Both the position numbers and the translations under genes were made by a program. A DNA stretch of 46,411 nucleotides from positions 1 through 46,411 of the forward strand of contig JADGFE010000004.1 in the NCBI GenBank assembly GCA_016744085.1, in the 5' to 3' direction. Shown one piece after another: positions 1-7,133 of this stretch (the stretch's first letter is position 1; each line of letters opens with the position of its first letter). Source of the stretch: Kiritimatiellales bacterium. GTDB lineage: Bacteria > Verrucomicrobiota > Kiritimatiellia > Kiritimatiellales > Pontiellaceae. The notes under the pieces were generated by a model that had not been told where the DNA came from, searched no databases, and was given only the letters and a program-made list of their open reading frames with translations.

Positions 1-1
1 C

Positions 2-307
2 GAGAGTACAAAAACAAACCGAGAGGGAATTGTCTACGAAAATCGGTTTTTCATACCCGCATTGCCTAAAGGGCCTGTAGATGAAAAGACCATGGATTAT
101 CTCACTCGTTTGAGATTCTTGATTCAGGAGATGGATTGTCTCGCAGATGAAGCAGGTGTGAAAACACTCGGTGCAGGCCTTAGATATTTAAGGTTTGTGT
201 CTGAATTTAGGGGCTTGCGCTATATGACTGCTTGGGGTACTTTCCAACGCTTTAAACCGCACGGCAACACACCGCCAATGGTTGCAAATCACGATATAAG
301 CTTGTAA
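2..307 (+). CDS. C-terminal part of a hypothetical protein, cut by the window edge
   Basis: The reading frame is open from base 2 to a TAA stop. The listed start at a TTG is only an internal codon, because in-frame codons continue back to the window edge, so the true start lies outside. About 101 residues are visible, a mix of charged helical segments and a tail rich in aromatics (SEFRGLRYMTAWGTFQRF). I do not recognise the family and see no catalytic motif, signal peptide or membrane segment. The gene ends 57 bases before the next start, on the same strand. Confidence 0.5.
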   Translation, partial: ESTKTNREGIVYENRFFIPALPKGPVDEKTMDYLTRLRFLIQEMDCLADEAGVKTLGAGLRYLRFVSEFRGLRYMTAWGTFQRFKPHGNTPPMVANHDISL

Positions 308-364
308 CTGGAACGACGGTGTATGTGCATGGAAAAATGAAAATACAACATAAAGGAAAATAAT

Positions 365-946
365 ATGGGTTTATTCAACCTGTTCAAATCAGCCAAAACA
401 GTGCTGGTCGTCGACGCCGTATCTCTCAATGAATCTATGGGAATGAAAGGCAAAGTTCCGCCGCGTAACCAGCTGCAGATGCTCCGTCGGTTGTCGCGTT
501 TTTCACAACGTGAAAAAATTGAAATCATTGCAGTACTGTCTGGATCTCCATTGAATAAAGCACCGGCAGGAAAGAAGTTTGAAGGAATTGTTGTGCTCTA
601 TAGCAAGTCTGTTGATCAGCATGCCAAGTTCATCGCAAGCACGGTTTCTGGTAAAGGATCCGGTGCGGTTCTTGTTTCTGGAAATGCTGCTACGGAAAAA
701 TTTGCCGGACGCACAACCAAGAAAATGCGGATTAGTACGTTCCGTAAAGCCTTTGATGTAGGTGGGGATAATGAGGGGTCTGATCGTGGAGATGCTAATC
801 GCGGTCGCAATAACAACCGTCCTCCACGCCGCCGGCCAGCCAAGCAACAGAATAATAACAAAGGTAACGAGCCGAAGAAAGAGCGCCCGCCTAAGCAAGC
901 TTCTGAATCCGATGCCATTAATGAATTGATCGACCTCGTCGATTAG
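365..946 (+). CDS. NYN/PIN-like domain protein with a basic, Asn/Arg-rich tail
   Basis: 193 residues; the ATG follows a good Shine-Dalgarno (AAAGGAAAAT). Residues about 10-130 alternate hydrophobic beta strands and helices, starting TVLVVDAVSLNES. This resembles the first strand and acidic residue of NYN/YacP-like PIN-fold nucleases (family knowledge, matched by eye). Residues about 135-180 are low complexity, rich in Asn, Arg, Lys and Pro (NRGRNNNRPPRRRPAKQQNN), as expected of a disordered RNA-binding tail. The protein ends with a short acidic segment. RNA binding or processing is an inference. It lies 8 bases upstream of a HAD phosphatase gene on the same strand and may be cotranscribed with it. 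The full set of NYN acidic residues is not clear, so nuclease activity is uncertain. Confidence 0.6.
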   Translation: MGLFNLFKSAKTVLVVDAVSLNESMGMKGKVPPRNQLQMLRRLSRFSQREKIEIIAVLSGSPLNKAPAGKKFEGIVVLYSKSVDQHAKFIASTVSGKGSGAVLVSGNAATEKFAGRTTKKMRISTFRKAFDVGGDNEGSDRGDANRGRNNNRPPRRRPAKQQNNNKGNEPKKERPPKQASESDAINELIDLVD

Positions 947-954
947 GTTGCTGC

Positions 955-1620
955 ATGACGGCTCCAAGCCGCTATATATTTTGCGACATTGATGGCACGT
1001 TGCTGCATGCCAAGGGTTCTGGAAGTGCTTCTTTTGGTGAAGCCTTTCAGAAGGCCTATGGTGTGAAGGTTGATTTGGGGCACATCAGTTTTGCAGGTGC
1101 TACGGATCTTCGTGTGGTTGAGCAATTGGTTCGTGAAAATAATTTAACGTTTGATCCGATTCGTACTGCTCGTTTTTTTGAACTGCTTCCTCAGTATCTG
1201 GATCAGAATATGACCCGCTTCCCTCCTATTGTATTTCATGGAGTCAGGGAGTTTCTAGAGCGTGTTTCCCGGAATTGGGCGTTAGGATTGGTCTCTGGAA
1301 ATATTCGGGAATGTGCTTATCTAAAATTGAAGCACGGCAGTTTGGATCAGTACTTTACTCGTGTAGGCGGGTTTGGTGACGACGATGGAAATCGTAATCG
1401 CATGGCAGCTCTGGCTCTGGAGCGGGCGGGCAATCCCGTAGAAGCGTTTTTATTGGGTGATACACCATCAGATATTGAGGCCGCTAAGGTTAACGGGATG
1501 GTTTCTGTTGCGGTATGCAATGGTCAATTCGATCGAGCAACACTTGAGGCTGAGTCTCCTGATTTGATTGTGGATTCGTTTGAAGACGCTGAACATTTAT
1601 TTCAGGCACTCAACGTATGA
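955..1620 (+). CDS. HAD-superfamily phosphatase, phosphoglycolate phosphatase-like
   Basis: 221 residues, the usual length for a Gph-type HAD hydrolase. Motif I is FCDIDGTLL (nucleophile D11, acid/base D13). A helical cap follows at about 20-90. Motif II is LVSGN at about 120, and motif III/IV is FLLGDTPSDIEAA at about 165-175. It should hydrolyse small phosphate esters in the cytoplasm. 2-Phosphoglycolate is the family's classic substrate but cannot be read from sequence. The gene starts 8 bases after the NYN-like gene. Its stop overlaps the start of the SrkA-like kinase by 4 bases (ATGA), which implies translational coupling and an operon. Confidence 0.85.
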   Translation: MTAPSRYIFCDIDGTLLHAKGSGSASFGEAFQKAYGVKVDLGHISFAGATDLRVVEQLVRENNLTFDPIRTARFFELLPQYLDQNMTRFPPIVFHGVREFLERVSRNWALGLVSGNIRECAYLKLKHGSLDQYFTRVGGFGDDDGNRNRMAALALERAGNPVEAFLLGDTPSDIEAAKVNGMVSVAVCNGQFDRATLEAESPDLIVDSFEDAEHLFQALNV

Positions 1621-2615
1621 GTACAAGTTTTGATAATCTAACCCCCGACCGCATTCTCGATGCTATTGAGTTGGGCATGGGCTGTGCCCTCACAGGATTG
1701 ACGTCACCGCTTCCAAGTTACATTAACCGGGTTTACGAACTTCAATCGCTGGAAGGGGAGCGTCTAATAGCAAAGTTCTATCGCCCGGGGCGTTGGAATA
1801 AGGCAACGCTACAGGATGAACATGACTTTGTGCTCGATTGCGCGGCAGAAGAAATTCCGGTAGTCGCTCCGCTACAATTGGCCTCCGGAGGAACGATTGG
1901 AGACTATGAAGGAATACTCTATTCGGTATTTCCGAAACGGTCGGGTCGCGAAATGGAGCTGCATACAGATGAAGATTGGCGCAGGCTAGGTAGTCTTGTT
2001 GGGCGGATTCATCTGGCGGGAACCAAAAGGAATGCGGATAACCGATTACAGATGCATCCTGAAACCACGACGATACCTGAAATAGGAACCCTGCTGAATG
2101 GAGACTTTATGTCTGCGCATCAGGCCGCCCGTTTCAAGGAGGTAACCTCCCGAATTACCGATATTGCCTTGCGTGAATTTGAAGATGTTGAATTGCAACG
2201 TATTCATGGGGATTGTCATCGGGCAAATGTTCTCGAGCGGTCTGATGAAGGGCTTATGGTGATTGATTTTGATGACATGGTAATGGGGCCAGCTGTTCAG
2301 GATGTTTGGTTGCTGCTTCCCGGGCATGCAAATGATACGCGCCATGAGATTGATTTAATTATCGATGGCTATGAACAGTTCATGGATTTTAATGATCGGC
2401 AGCTTCGTCTGATTGAAATCCTGCGTGCAATGCGTATTATTTATTTTCTGTCTTGGTGTAGCACGCAGGTGGATGATTTCAAGTTTCAGAATAACTTTCC
2501 CGATTGGGGGAGCGATAGGTTTTGGCAACAGGAGGTTTCGGATCTGGAACACCAGTACCATGCCATTCTTAATGATGAACGTTTGAATGGAACGTCTGGA
2601 AATTATTGGCAGTAA
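1617..2615 (+). CDS. srkA: SrkA/YihE-type aminoglycoside-phosphotransferase-fold protein kinase
   Basis: 332 residues, matching the stress response kinase A family (about 328 in E. coli). The N-terminal lobe has the SPLPSYINRVYELQ glycine-poor loop and a candidate ATP-binding lysine in LIAKFYRPGRW. The catalytic loop is HGDCHRANVL (Brenner HGDxHxxN) and the metal-binding motif is VIDFDDM, both around residues 198-220. YihE-type kinases phosphorylate Ser/Thr and counter stress-induced death in enterobacteria (family knowledge); the partner here is unknown. Start overlaps the upstream HAD gene (ATGA), so the two are probably made together. Confidence 0.85.
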   Translation: MSTSFDNLTPDRILDAIELGMGCALTGLTSPLPSYINRVYELQSLEGERLIAKFYRPGRWNKATLQDEHDFVLDCAAEEIPVVAPLQLASGGTIGDYEGILYSVFPKRSGREMELHTDEDWRRLGSLVGRIHLAGTKRNADNRLQMHPETTTIPEIGTLLNGDFMSAHQAARFKEVTSRITDIALREFEDVELQRIHGDCHRANVLERSDEGLMVIDFDDMVMGPAVQDVWLLLPGHANDTRHEIDLIIDGYEQFMDFNDRQLRLIEILRAMRIIYFLSWCSTQVDDFKFQNNFPDWGSDRFWQQEVSDLEHQYHAILNDERLNGTSGNYWQ

Positions 2616-2661
2616 AAATATAGGTAGAAAAATATCACGAATCACAAATCATGGATTAAAA

Positions 2662-3351
2662 ATGAGTATTAGTAGAACAGTTAACATTTCTTGCCCTTCC
2701 TGTGGTACACAGCAGGACGTGCAGTTGTATGATGCGATCAATGTGGAGGCGGAGCCTGAGTTGAAGGATGCGTTAATGCTGAATCAACTGAATCGGGTAG
2801 AATGTTCCGATTGTGATCTGAGCTTCCGTGTCGACCTGCCACTGCTCTACAACGACCCAGCAAACAATGTTTTGATTCACTGGGTTCCGGAAACAGAAGA
2901 AGCTTCCCGAGAAGAGATTCTTGAGGAATTCGACCGCTCCATGGAGCAGATGAACGAAATGATGCCTGCCGATGCCGAAATGCCGAAAGTCCGGTTGGTG
3001 ACATCACGCGTTGAATTGGTGGAACTTATATTTCTGATTGAAGCGGAGTTGAACCATCGGGTGGTTGAATACATTAAATACAGCATCTATACGCGGAATA
3101 TGGAATCAACGAATCCTCAGAAATTCCGCCTGCTGCTGAATGTTCAGGATTCTACCGATGAAGAGTTCTGCTTTGTGAAGCAGGACGTAGAAAGTCAGCA
3201 ACTGGGCGAGATACTCCGCTACGGACGCACGTCTTATGATTCCATGTGTGAACTGCATGAAGAAAACCCGGAAGAGTTTCTTGATATGTTTCCGGGGCCT
3301 TGCATCAGCGCCCGGAATGTATTAATCGAAGACGAAGAGCTCGATCGGTAG
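2662..3351 (+). CDS. CpXC-domain protein
   Basis: 229 residues from the ATG at 2662. The longer track ORF from 2587 overlaps srkA and lacks the domain start, so I chose the internal ATG, which places the domain at the N-terminus. The Cys motif is CPSCGTQQDVQLYDAINVE followed by VECSDCDLSF, two CxxC pairs about 40 residues apart, probably binding zinc. LPLLYNDPANNVLIHWVPE follows, typical of CpXC (PF14353) proteins. The rest (about 90-229) is acidic and helical, ending DELDR-like. Function of the family is unknown. It lies 46 bases after srkA and is followed by a hairpin serving the opposite strand. Confidence 0.8.
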   Translation: MSISRTVNISCPSCGTQQDVQLYDAINVEAEPELKDALMLNQLNRVECSDCDLSFRVDLPLLYNDPANNVLIHWVPETEEASREEILEEFDRSMEQMNEMMPADAEMPKVRLVTSRVELVELIFLIEAELNHRVVEYIKYSIYTRNMESTNPQKFRLLLNVQDSTDEEFCFVKQDVESQQLGEILRYGRTSYDSMCELHEENPEEFLDMFPGPCISARNVLIEDEELDR

Positions 3352-3356
3352 GATAC

Positions 3357-3382
3357 AAAAAAAGCTCCGCAGAACGGAGCTT
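3357..3382 (-). terminator. Rho-independent terminator of the TPR gene
   Basis: An 8-bp perfect stem, AAGCTCCG / CGGAGCTT with loop CAGAA, is preceded on the plus strand by seven A residues. Read on the minus strand, this is a hairpin followed by a U-run, just past the TPR gene's stop at 3406. On the plus strand no T-run follows, so it serves the CpXC gene only weakly if at all. Confidence 0.8.
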
Positions 3383-3405
3383 GTCGCGTTATAAGAAAGA
3401 ACGCC

Positions 3406-4416
3406 CTATTTTAGTTTGCTCTGAACCACGCTTAGGTTGGACTCGGCAGTTTGCGACCAACCGCTGTTCGGGTAGAAGGTAATAATGTCTTCGTAGATCA
3501 GTTTTGCTTCAGCAAATAGTTCCAGCGTTTCCAGGCATCGGGCTTTTTGAATCAGAGCAACCGGCGCAAGGTGTGTATCTTTATGGGTCTCCGCAAATTC
3601 TCCATAGTGAATGTGTGCTTCGCTGAGTTTTCCTTCAGCTTCCTCGCAGGTAATCTTATTAAACGCCGCCTGCATTGCCATTTCATGTTTGGGATAATCC
3701 CGGATGAAATCAGAATACAAGGCATTGGCTTCAGCAACATTGCCGGAGTTAAAGTTTTCCTGCGCGAGCCCCATAAGAGCCAGTGGTGCAGATGGAGTGG
3801 ATTCATACTCGTCGAGGATTTGCTGGAATTCTGACGCTGTGCGTGCGCGGATCAATGCGGAGTCGGCTTGTGCATCTTTCTTGAGACGATTCGCCCGCAT
3901 AAGGCCACTGACCAGAAAAATAGCACAGATGCCAAGAACAACAACGGCGGTTGGTTTGGCGTACTTCTTAAAAAACTTGAGTACTTCTGTGACTTCAGAT
4001 TGCTCAAGCGCCTGTTGCTTCAGCAGCTCTTCATGCCGACGCTTTTCTTCTTCGTTCCGCTCCGTATGCGGCTCGTGTTCTTTTTTCTTCTTTTTACCTG
4101 TTTTGACAGAGGGAGCTGTTTTTGCCGGCTTTTTCACAGGTTGGGCTTTGGAAGCGGGTTTTGGAGCGACAACAGGTTTTGGCTCAGGGGCAGAAACGGG
4201 TTCCGGCTCTTTAGCAGGTTCCGAAATAGGCTCAGGTTCTGGAGTGGGCTCGGACTCAGGAATCGGATCGGATTCAGCAACGGGTTCTGTTTTAGCAACT
4301 TTTTCAACCGGCTGCTCTTCCGTCTTTTTTCCTTTGTTAATGCTGTTGAGCAACTCTTCGTGACTGCTCAAAAAATCCTGTTGTTCCTGTGGGTCATCTT
4401 TTTTTTCTTCGCTCAT
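3406..4416 (-). CDS. TPR-containing membrane protein with a Pro/Glu-rich N-terminal region
   Basis: 336 residues. Residues about 30-115 are a repetitive acidic/proline stretch (EPEPISEPAKEPEPVSAPEP), then a lysine-rich, probably cytoplasmic segment (KTGKKKKKEHE). One membrane helix lies at about 155-175 (AVVVLGICAIFLVSGLM). The C-terminal third holds tandem TPR-like helices (LALMGLAQENFNSGNVAEANALY and similar), probably facing the periplasm. The architecture resembles YfgM/Tol-Pal-associated TPR proteins, but the long Pro/Glu stretch is not in YfgM. A role as an envelope scaffold is inferred. It is monocistronic, followed by its own terminator. Confidence 0.7.
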   Translation of the reverse strand: MSEEKKDDPQEQQDFLSSHEELLNSINKGKKTEEQPVEKVAKTEPVAESDPIPESEPTPEPEPISEPAKEPEPVSAPEPKPVVAPKPASKAQPVKKPAKTAPSVKTGKKKKKEHEPHTERNEEEKRRHEELLKQQALEQSEVTEVLKFFKKYAKPTAVVVLGICAIFLVSGLMRANRLKKDAQADSALIRARTASEFQQILDEYESTPSAPLALMGLAQENFNSGNVAEANALYSDFIRDYPKHEMAMQAAFNKITCEEAEGKLSEAHIHYGEFAETHKDTHLAPVALIQKARCLETLELFAEAKLIYEDIITFYPNSGWSQTAESNLSVVQSKLK

Positions 4417-4481
4417 ACTCTATCCGTCCTCACCTATGGTCTATATATCAAGAAAGTATTGTGTCGGTTTGCGGGTTGAAT

Positions 4482-4994
4482 TCAAGGATTGTTTGACTGG
4501 TACAGATCAATAATTTCCAGAGCGGTTGGTTCCGCAGTAGGGCGTCCGTTGGTATCAATTTTATGTGTGATGGCTTCATACAGCGGTTTTCGGCTCTCTA
4601 GAAGTTCAATAATCTTGGCTTCTTTATCTCCGGCCAATAGGGGGCGGGCATCGTCATGCCTAACCCGGTCGAGTACGGTTTCTGCGTCAGCCAGAAGGCA
4701 GACTACCAGTCCGTTTTTCTCAAAATTCTTAATATTATCAGGGTTAAGGACAATGCCACCGCCCGTGGAAATAATCTGTCCGCTTCCAGTCGCGAGTTCT
4801 TGTGCAATGGAGCGTTCCAGTGCGCGGAAGGCTGGTTCGCCATCGTCAGCGAAAATATCGTTAATTGATTTTCCGACCCGTTCCACGATCAGGCTGTCCA
4901 TGTCCAGTAGGGGCATGCCGGTTTTATCAGCAATCAGTTTTCCTACGGTGGTTTTTCCGGTTCCCATGAATCCGACGAGTACAATATTACGCAT
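4482..4994 (-). CDS. aroK: Shikimate kinase
   Basis: 170 residues, the normal size. P-loop GFMGTGKTT is at residues 8-16, followed by the shikimate-binding LLDMDSLI (D32-D34 region). The FRALE segment, the GGG of STGGGIVL, and the lid arginine region RHDDARPLL are present. The enzyme phosphorylates shikimate using ATP, the fifth step of chorismate synthesis, in the cytoplasm. Chorismate is also the substrate of MqnA in this window. SD GGGAGGA stands about 9 bases before the ATG. It is downstream of a terminator closing the small basic protein gene, so it should have its own promoter within about 30 bases. Confidence 0.95.
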   Translation of the reverse strand: MRNIVLVGFMGTGKTTVGKLIADKTGMPLLDMDSLIVERVGKSINDIFADDGEPAFRALERSIAQELATGSGQIISTGGGIVLNPDNIKNFEKNGLVVCLLADAETVLDRVRHDDARPLLAGDKEAKIIELLESRKPLYEAITHKIDTNGRPTAEPTALEIIDLYQSNNP

Positions 4995-5024
4995 TTTTAT
5001 TTCCTCCCTAATATCCAGAAACAG

Positions 5025-5053
5025 AAAAAACGCTCCAATAAGGAACGTTTTTT
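5025..5053. terminator. Hairpin terminator between aroK and the small basic protein gene
   Basis: A 12-bp stem with one mismatch, AAAAAACGCTCC / GGAACGTTTTTT, loop AATAA. The stem is flanked by A and T tracts on both sides, so it could work in either direction. It sits just after the stop of the small basic protein gene (5076, minus strand) and before aroK. Confidence 0.75.
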
Positions 5054-5075
5054 CAAATTCAGCTTAATGTATGAA

Positions 5076-5258
5076 TTATGCAGCGTGTTCGCGAAGTGCT
5101 GCGCGGATCTGCTGGACATTCATGTGCACAAGCTGCTCTTCGGTAATACCGACGCTGATAAGGCGTTTCTTCTGTTCCATCAAGCGACGACGTTTGAAAC
5201 GGGCCTTTTTCACTGGGCGGCGCAGTGGCTTTTTGCGCATTGCTCTTCTAATTCTCAT
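5076..5258 (-). CDS. Small, strongly basic 60-residue protein of unknown function
   Basis: 60 residues, with roughly a third Arg+Lys concentrated in the first 32 residues (KKPLRRPVKKARFKRRRLM). An amphipathic C-terminal half follows (GITEEQLVHMNVQQIRAALR). The ATG has a clear SD (AAGAGG, 6-base spacer), and a strong hairpin terminator lies 23 bases past the stop. A real, separately transcribed gene is therefore likely. Size and composition suggest a ribosome- or nucleic-acid-associated protein, but it does not look like bL36, bS18, bS21 or another ribosomal protein I know. The role is unassigned. Confidence 0.65.
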   Translation of the reverse strand: MRIRRAMRKKPLRRPVKKARFKRRRLMEQKKRLISVGITEEQLVHMNVQQIRAALREHAA

Positions 5259-5379
5259 GGGAAACCTCTTCCAATTCGTTGGTTAAAAAATCAGTGACGG
5301 AACCTACACGCCAGCAACTAGGCACGCAACCCTTATTTCCGGGAAAATTACCTGAAAAAATAAGGGATTTTAGCCGTTC

Positions 5380-5871
5380 CTAGGGATAATCCAAGTCTGC
5401 CAGTTCACATTCCACAACGGGGACGTCATTCCAGTTAGCAGTAGGGAGCCTAATTGTGGCAATAGAGCAAGTTGGCATATTCGTGATGTGTTCGCCGGTT
5501 AACTGGCCCGCTAGCCAGCTCATCGAAGGGTTATGGCCAATTAGCATGGCCGAAGAGCACGTGTTTTCCAGGTTCTGCACAATCTCCAGCAGAGTGCTAG
5601 TTGCTGCTTCGTACATGGATTTCTTAAATAGTACCTCTTCCTTCGGAACATTCACATAGGGGGAAAGCGTTTCAAAGGTCTGCACTGCGCGCCAGGCCGA
5701 GCTGCAGATGATGCTTTCCGGCCGAATGTTCTTGTCCCGAAGTCGTTTGCCCATTTCATCGGCTTCGCGCCTGCCGCGTTCAGAAAGCACGCGGTCATAA
5801 TCCGTCTGACTGGAATCCTGCCAACCTGAATTGGCGTGGCGGACGAGATAAAGAATTTTGGAATCATTCAT
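5380..5871 (-). CDS. sixA: SixA-type phosphohistidine phosphatase
   Basis: 163 residues, typical for SixA. The histidine phosphatase signature LVRHANSG (H10-H12 region, RHG variant RHA) is at the N-terminus. SSAWRAVQT supplies the second arginine, and LIGHNPSMSWLA the second catalytic histidine near residue 110. SixA removes phosphate from phosphohistidine in phosphorelay (HPt) domains or NPr in E. coli; the partner here is unknown. The start lies inside the end of cdd (8-base overlap), with SD GAGGG, so it is coupled to cdd. Confidence 0.85.
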   Translation of the reverse strand: MNDSKILYLVRHANSGWQDSSQTDYDRVLSERGRREADEMGKRLRDKNIRPESIICSSAWRAVQTFETLSPYVNVPKEEVLFKKSMYEAATSTLLEIVQNLENTCSSAMLIGHNPSMSWLAGQLTGEHITNMPTCSIATIRLPTANWNDVPVVECELADLDYP

Positions 5872-6259
5872 GGGAACCCTCTAAATCAAAGCTGTTAGGC
5901 AAAAGGTCGCCGAGTGTTGTGGTGGCATATTCGTCGTCATTGGCCACATAAACTGGAAAATCTGGTCCGCAAAATTCCACCATTACCTGCCGGCATGCGC
6001 CGCAGGGAAATGGGGCAGCAGAACCGGATGCGACGATGGCGATGGCCTGAAATTCTTTTTTACCTGCCGCGATGGCGGAAAAAATGGCAGTACGTTCTGC
6101 GCAGTTAGTCAGCCCGAAAGATGCATTCTCCACATTACATCCACTGAAAATAGTTCTGTCGGCACATAACAGGGCAGCGCCAACCTGATATGTTGAATAG
6201 GGGGCGTGAGCGTTTTTTAATGCCTGCGTGGCAATCTCAATCAGTTCTTCGGGTTTCAT
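5864..6259 (-). CDS. cdd: Cytidine deaminase
   Basis: 131 residues from the ATG at 6259, the standard length of the tetrameric small form. Zinc motif one is NCAERTAIFSA (Cys ligand, catalytic Glu) and motif two is PCGACRQVM (two Cys ligands). It deaminates cytidine and deoxycytidine to uridine and deoxyuridine in pyrimidine salvage. The track's longer start (6313) adds 18 residues unlike the family. It also reads across the inverted repeat of the inserted GxxExxY cassette. The ATG at 6259 has an SD (AAAGGT) just outside that repeat and is preferred. It should originally have followed the purine nucleoside phosphorylase gene directly, in a salvage operon. Confidence 0.92.
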   Translation of the reverse strand: MKPEELIEIATQALKNAHAPYSTYQVGAALLCADRTIFSGCNVENASFGLTNCAERTAIFSAIAAGKKEFQAIAIVASGSAAPFPCGACRQVMVEFCGPDFPVYVANDDEYATTTLGDLLPNSFDLEGSHE

Positions 6260-6272
6260 AGTAGACCTTTCT

Positions 6273-6301
6273 TTGACAGAAAAATTTGGGACAGAAATAT
6301 T
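6273..6301 (+). repeat. Left arm of the inverted repeat flanking the GxxExxY gene
   Basis: 29 bases starting TTGACAGAAAAATTTGGG. They match the reverse complement of 7106-7133 at 26 positions, with one inserted G and two mismatches. It lies between the cdd Shine-Dalgarno and the end of the GxxExxY gene. Confidence 0.85.
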
Positions 6302-6313
6302 CTGATTCTCCAT

Positions 6314-7090
6314 CTATCTAATCGTTTTGAAGGTTAGTTCATTTGGGGAAATATTTATCCATTGAATGGCGTTCAGCGTTGTACTGTTCTTAAATTTTCG
6401 AAGATTTTTATGATACTGTTCCGATATGGTTTCAAACGTTGTAACCACTATGGCCGTTTTAGAATCGCCCAGCTCCATAGTTTGATTAGAAATGTTTTTC
6501 TTGTTGAGTCGGACGGCTATGCGGCCTTCTTTTGTGCCGCAAAAATGGTAAATTGCTTCTCGGTAGAGGGCGATATCCAATCCGCTTCCCCAGTCTTTCA
6601 GCATATCAGCGATTAAAGCTTGTTTTCGTTGGCCAAAACCTTCTGTTTCATTCCATTCTGAGGCATCTGTGTTGAATCTAATTCTATCTGCAGGCGTGAG
6701 AGATGTGTTAATGAATTCGTGCTCAACACGTTCAGTTCTCAAGTTGACGAGTTTGCCATGCTGCACCTCTGCAAGAAGAAGGTAGTTCAGTAATTGACTA
6801 CGGTGTCTAGCATTCAGGGCATTTGCCGTTTTTAGCTCAAAGACGGCTCCTTTAGCTATGAGGAGATCCATGAAATAGGTTTTTTTAAAATCTCTAAAAG
6901 AAACGTGTGTCGGAACTTCACTTTGCGCTGTACCCAATTTCTCAGTTAGGGCGTTTTTGTATACTTTTTCATCGAATAGCCGTCCTAAAGTTTTATGAGT
7001 GGAGAAAACTTCCGCCATTACATCGTATGCAATTCGAGAAAACTCCTGTTGGGAAAGTTGAACTAATTCAGATTCAATTGAAATAGGCAT
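6314..7090 (-). CDS. GxxExxY-family protein, PD-(D/E)XK nuclease-like
   Basis: 258 residues. The family motif appears as GRLFDEKVYKNAL near residue 38 (usual form GPGLLESVYEEAL). The nuclease core is seen as MDLLIAKGAVFELKTANAL at about 75-93, supplying D and ExK. HRSQLLNYLLLAEVQHGKLVNL then completes the PDDEXK_3 (PF13366) pattern. Classic GxxExxY proteins are about 125-140 residues; this one has an extra C-terminal domain (about 130-258) that I do not recognise. No function is established for the family. There is no clear SD before the ATG. It is flanked by inverted repeats (see cassette) and is bounded by punA-like and cdd genes. Confidence 0.75.
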   Translation of the reverse strand: MPISIESELVQLSQQEFSRIAYDVMAEVFSTHKTLGRLFDEKVYKNALTEKLGTAQSEVPTHVSFRDFKKTYFMDLLIAKGAVFELKTANALNARHRSQLLNYLLLAEVQHGKLVNLRTERVEHEFINTSLTPADRIRFNTDASEWNETEGFGQRKQALIADMLKDWGSGLDIALYREAIYHFCGTKEGRIAVRLNKKNISNQTMELGDSKTAIVVTTFETISEQYHKNLRKFKNSTTLNAIQWINISPNELTFKTIR

Positions 7091-7105
7091 ACGTTTTAGT
7101 TTTTT

Positions 7106-7133
7106 AAAATTTCTGTCCCTAATTTTTTGTCAA
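7106..7133 (-). repeat. Right arm of the inverted repeat flanking the GxxExxY gene
   Basis: 28 bases reading TTGACAAAAAATTAGGG on the minus strand. Pairs with 6273-6301. Contains the TGA stop of the purine nucleoside phosphorylase gene. Confidence 0.85.

Larger units (their letters stand above)
6273..7133 (-). mobile_element. Candidate inserted cassette: GxxExxY gene between inverted repeats
   Basis: About 861 bases, consisting of a single gene and terminal inverted repeats of 28-29 bases. The repeats begin exactly between the stop of the purine nucleoside phosphorylase gene (its TGA lies in the right arm) and the SD of cdd. There is no transposase, and I see no obvious target duplication outside the arms. 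That the unit moved as a cassette is inference from the repeats and from its position inside a salvage operon. Confidence 0.5.

Noticed and set aside
3704-4363. 219-residue open frame on the plus strand
   Set aside because: Antisense to the TPR gene; its repetitive Gly/Ser composition mirrors the Pro/Glu repeat of that gene.
6260-6313. Longer cdd start at 6313
   Set aside because: Would add 18 residues from the inserted repeat region; the ATG at 6259 has a good SD and the family length.
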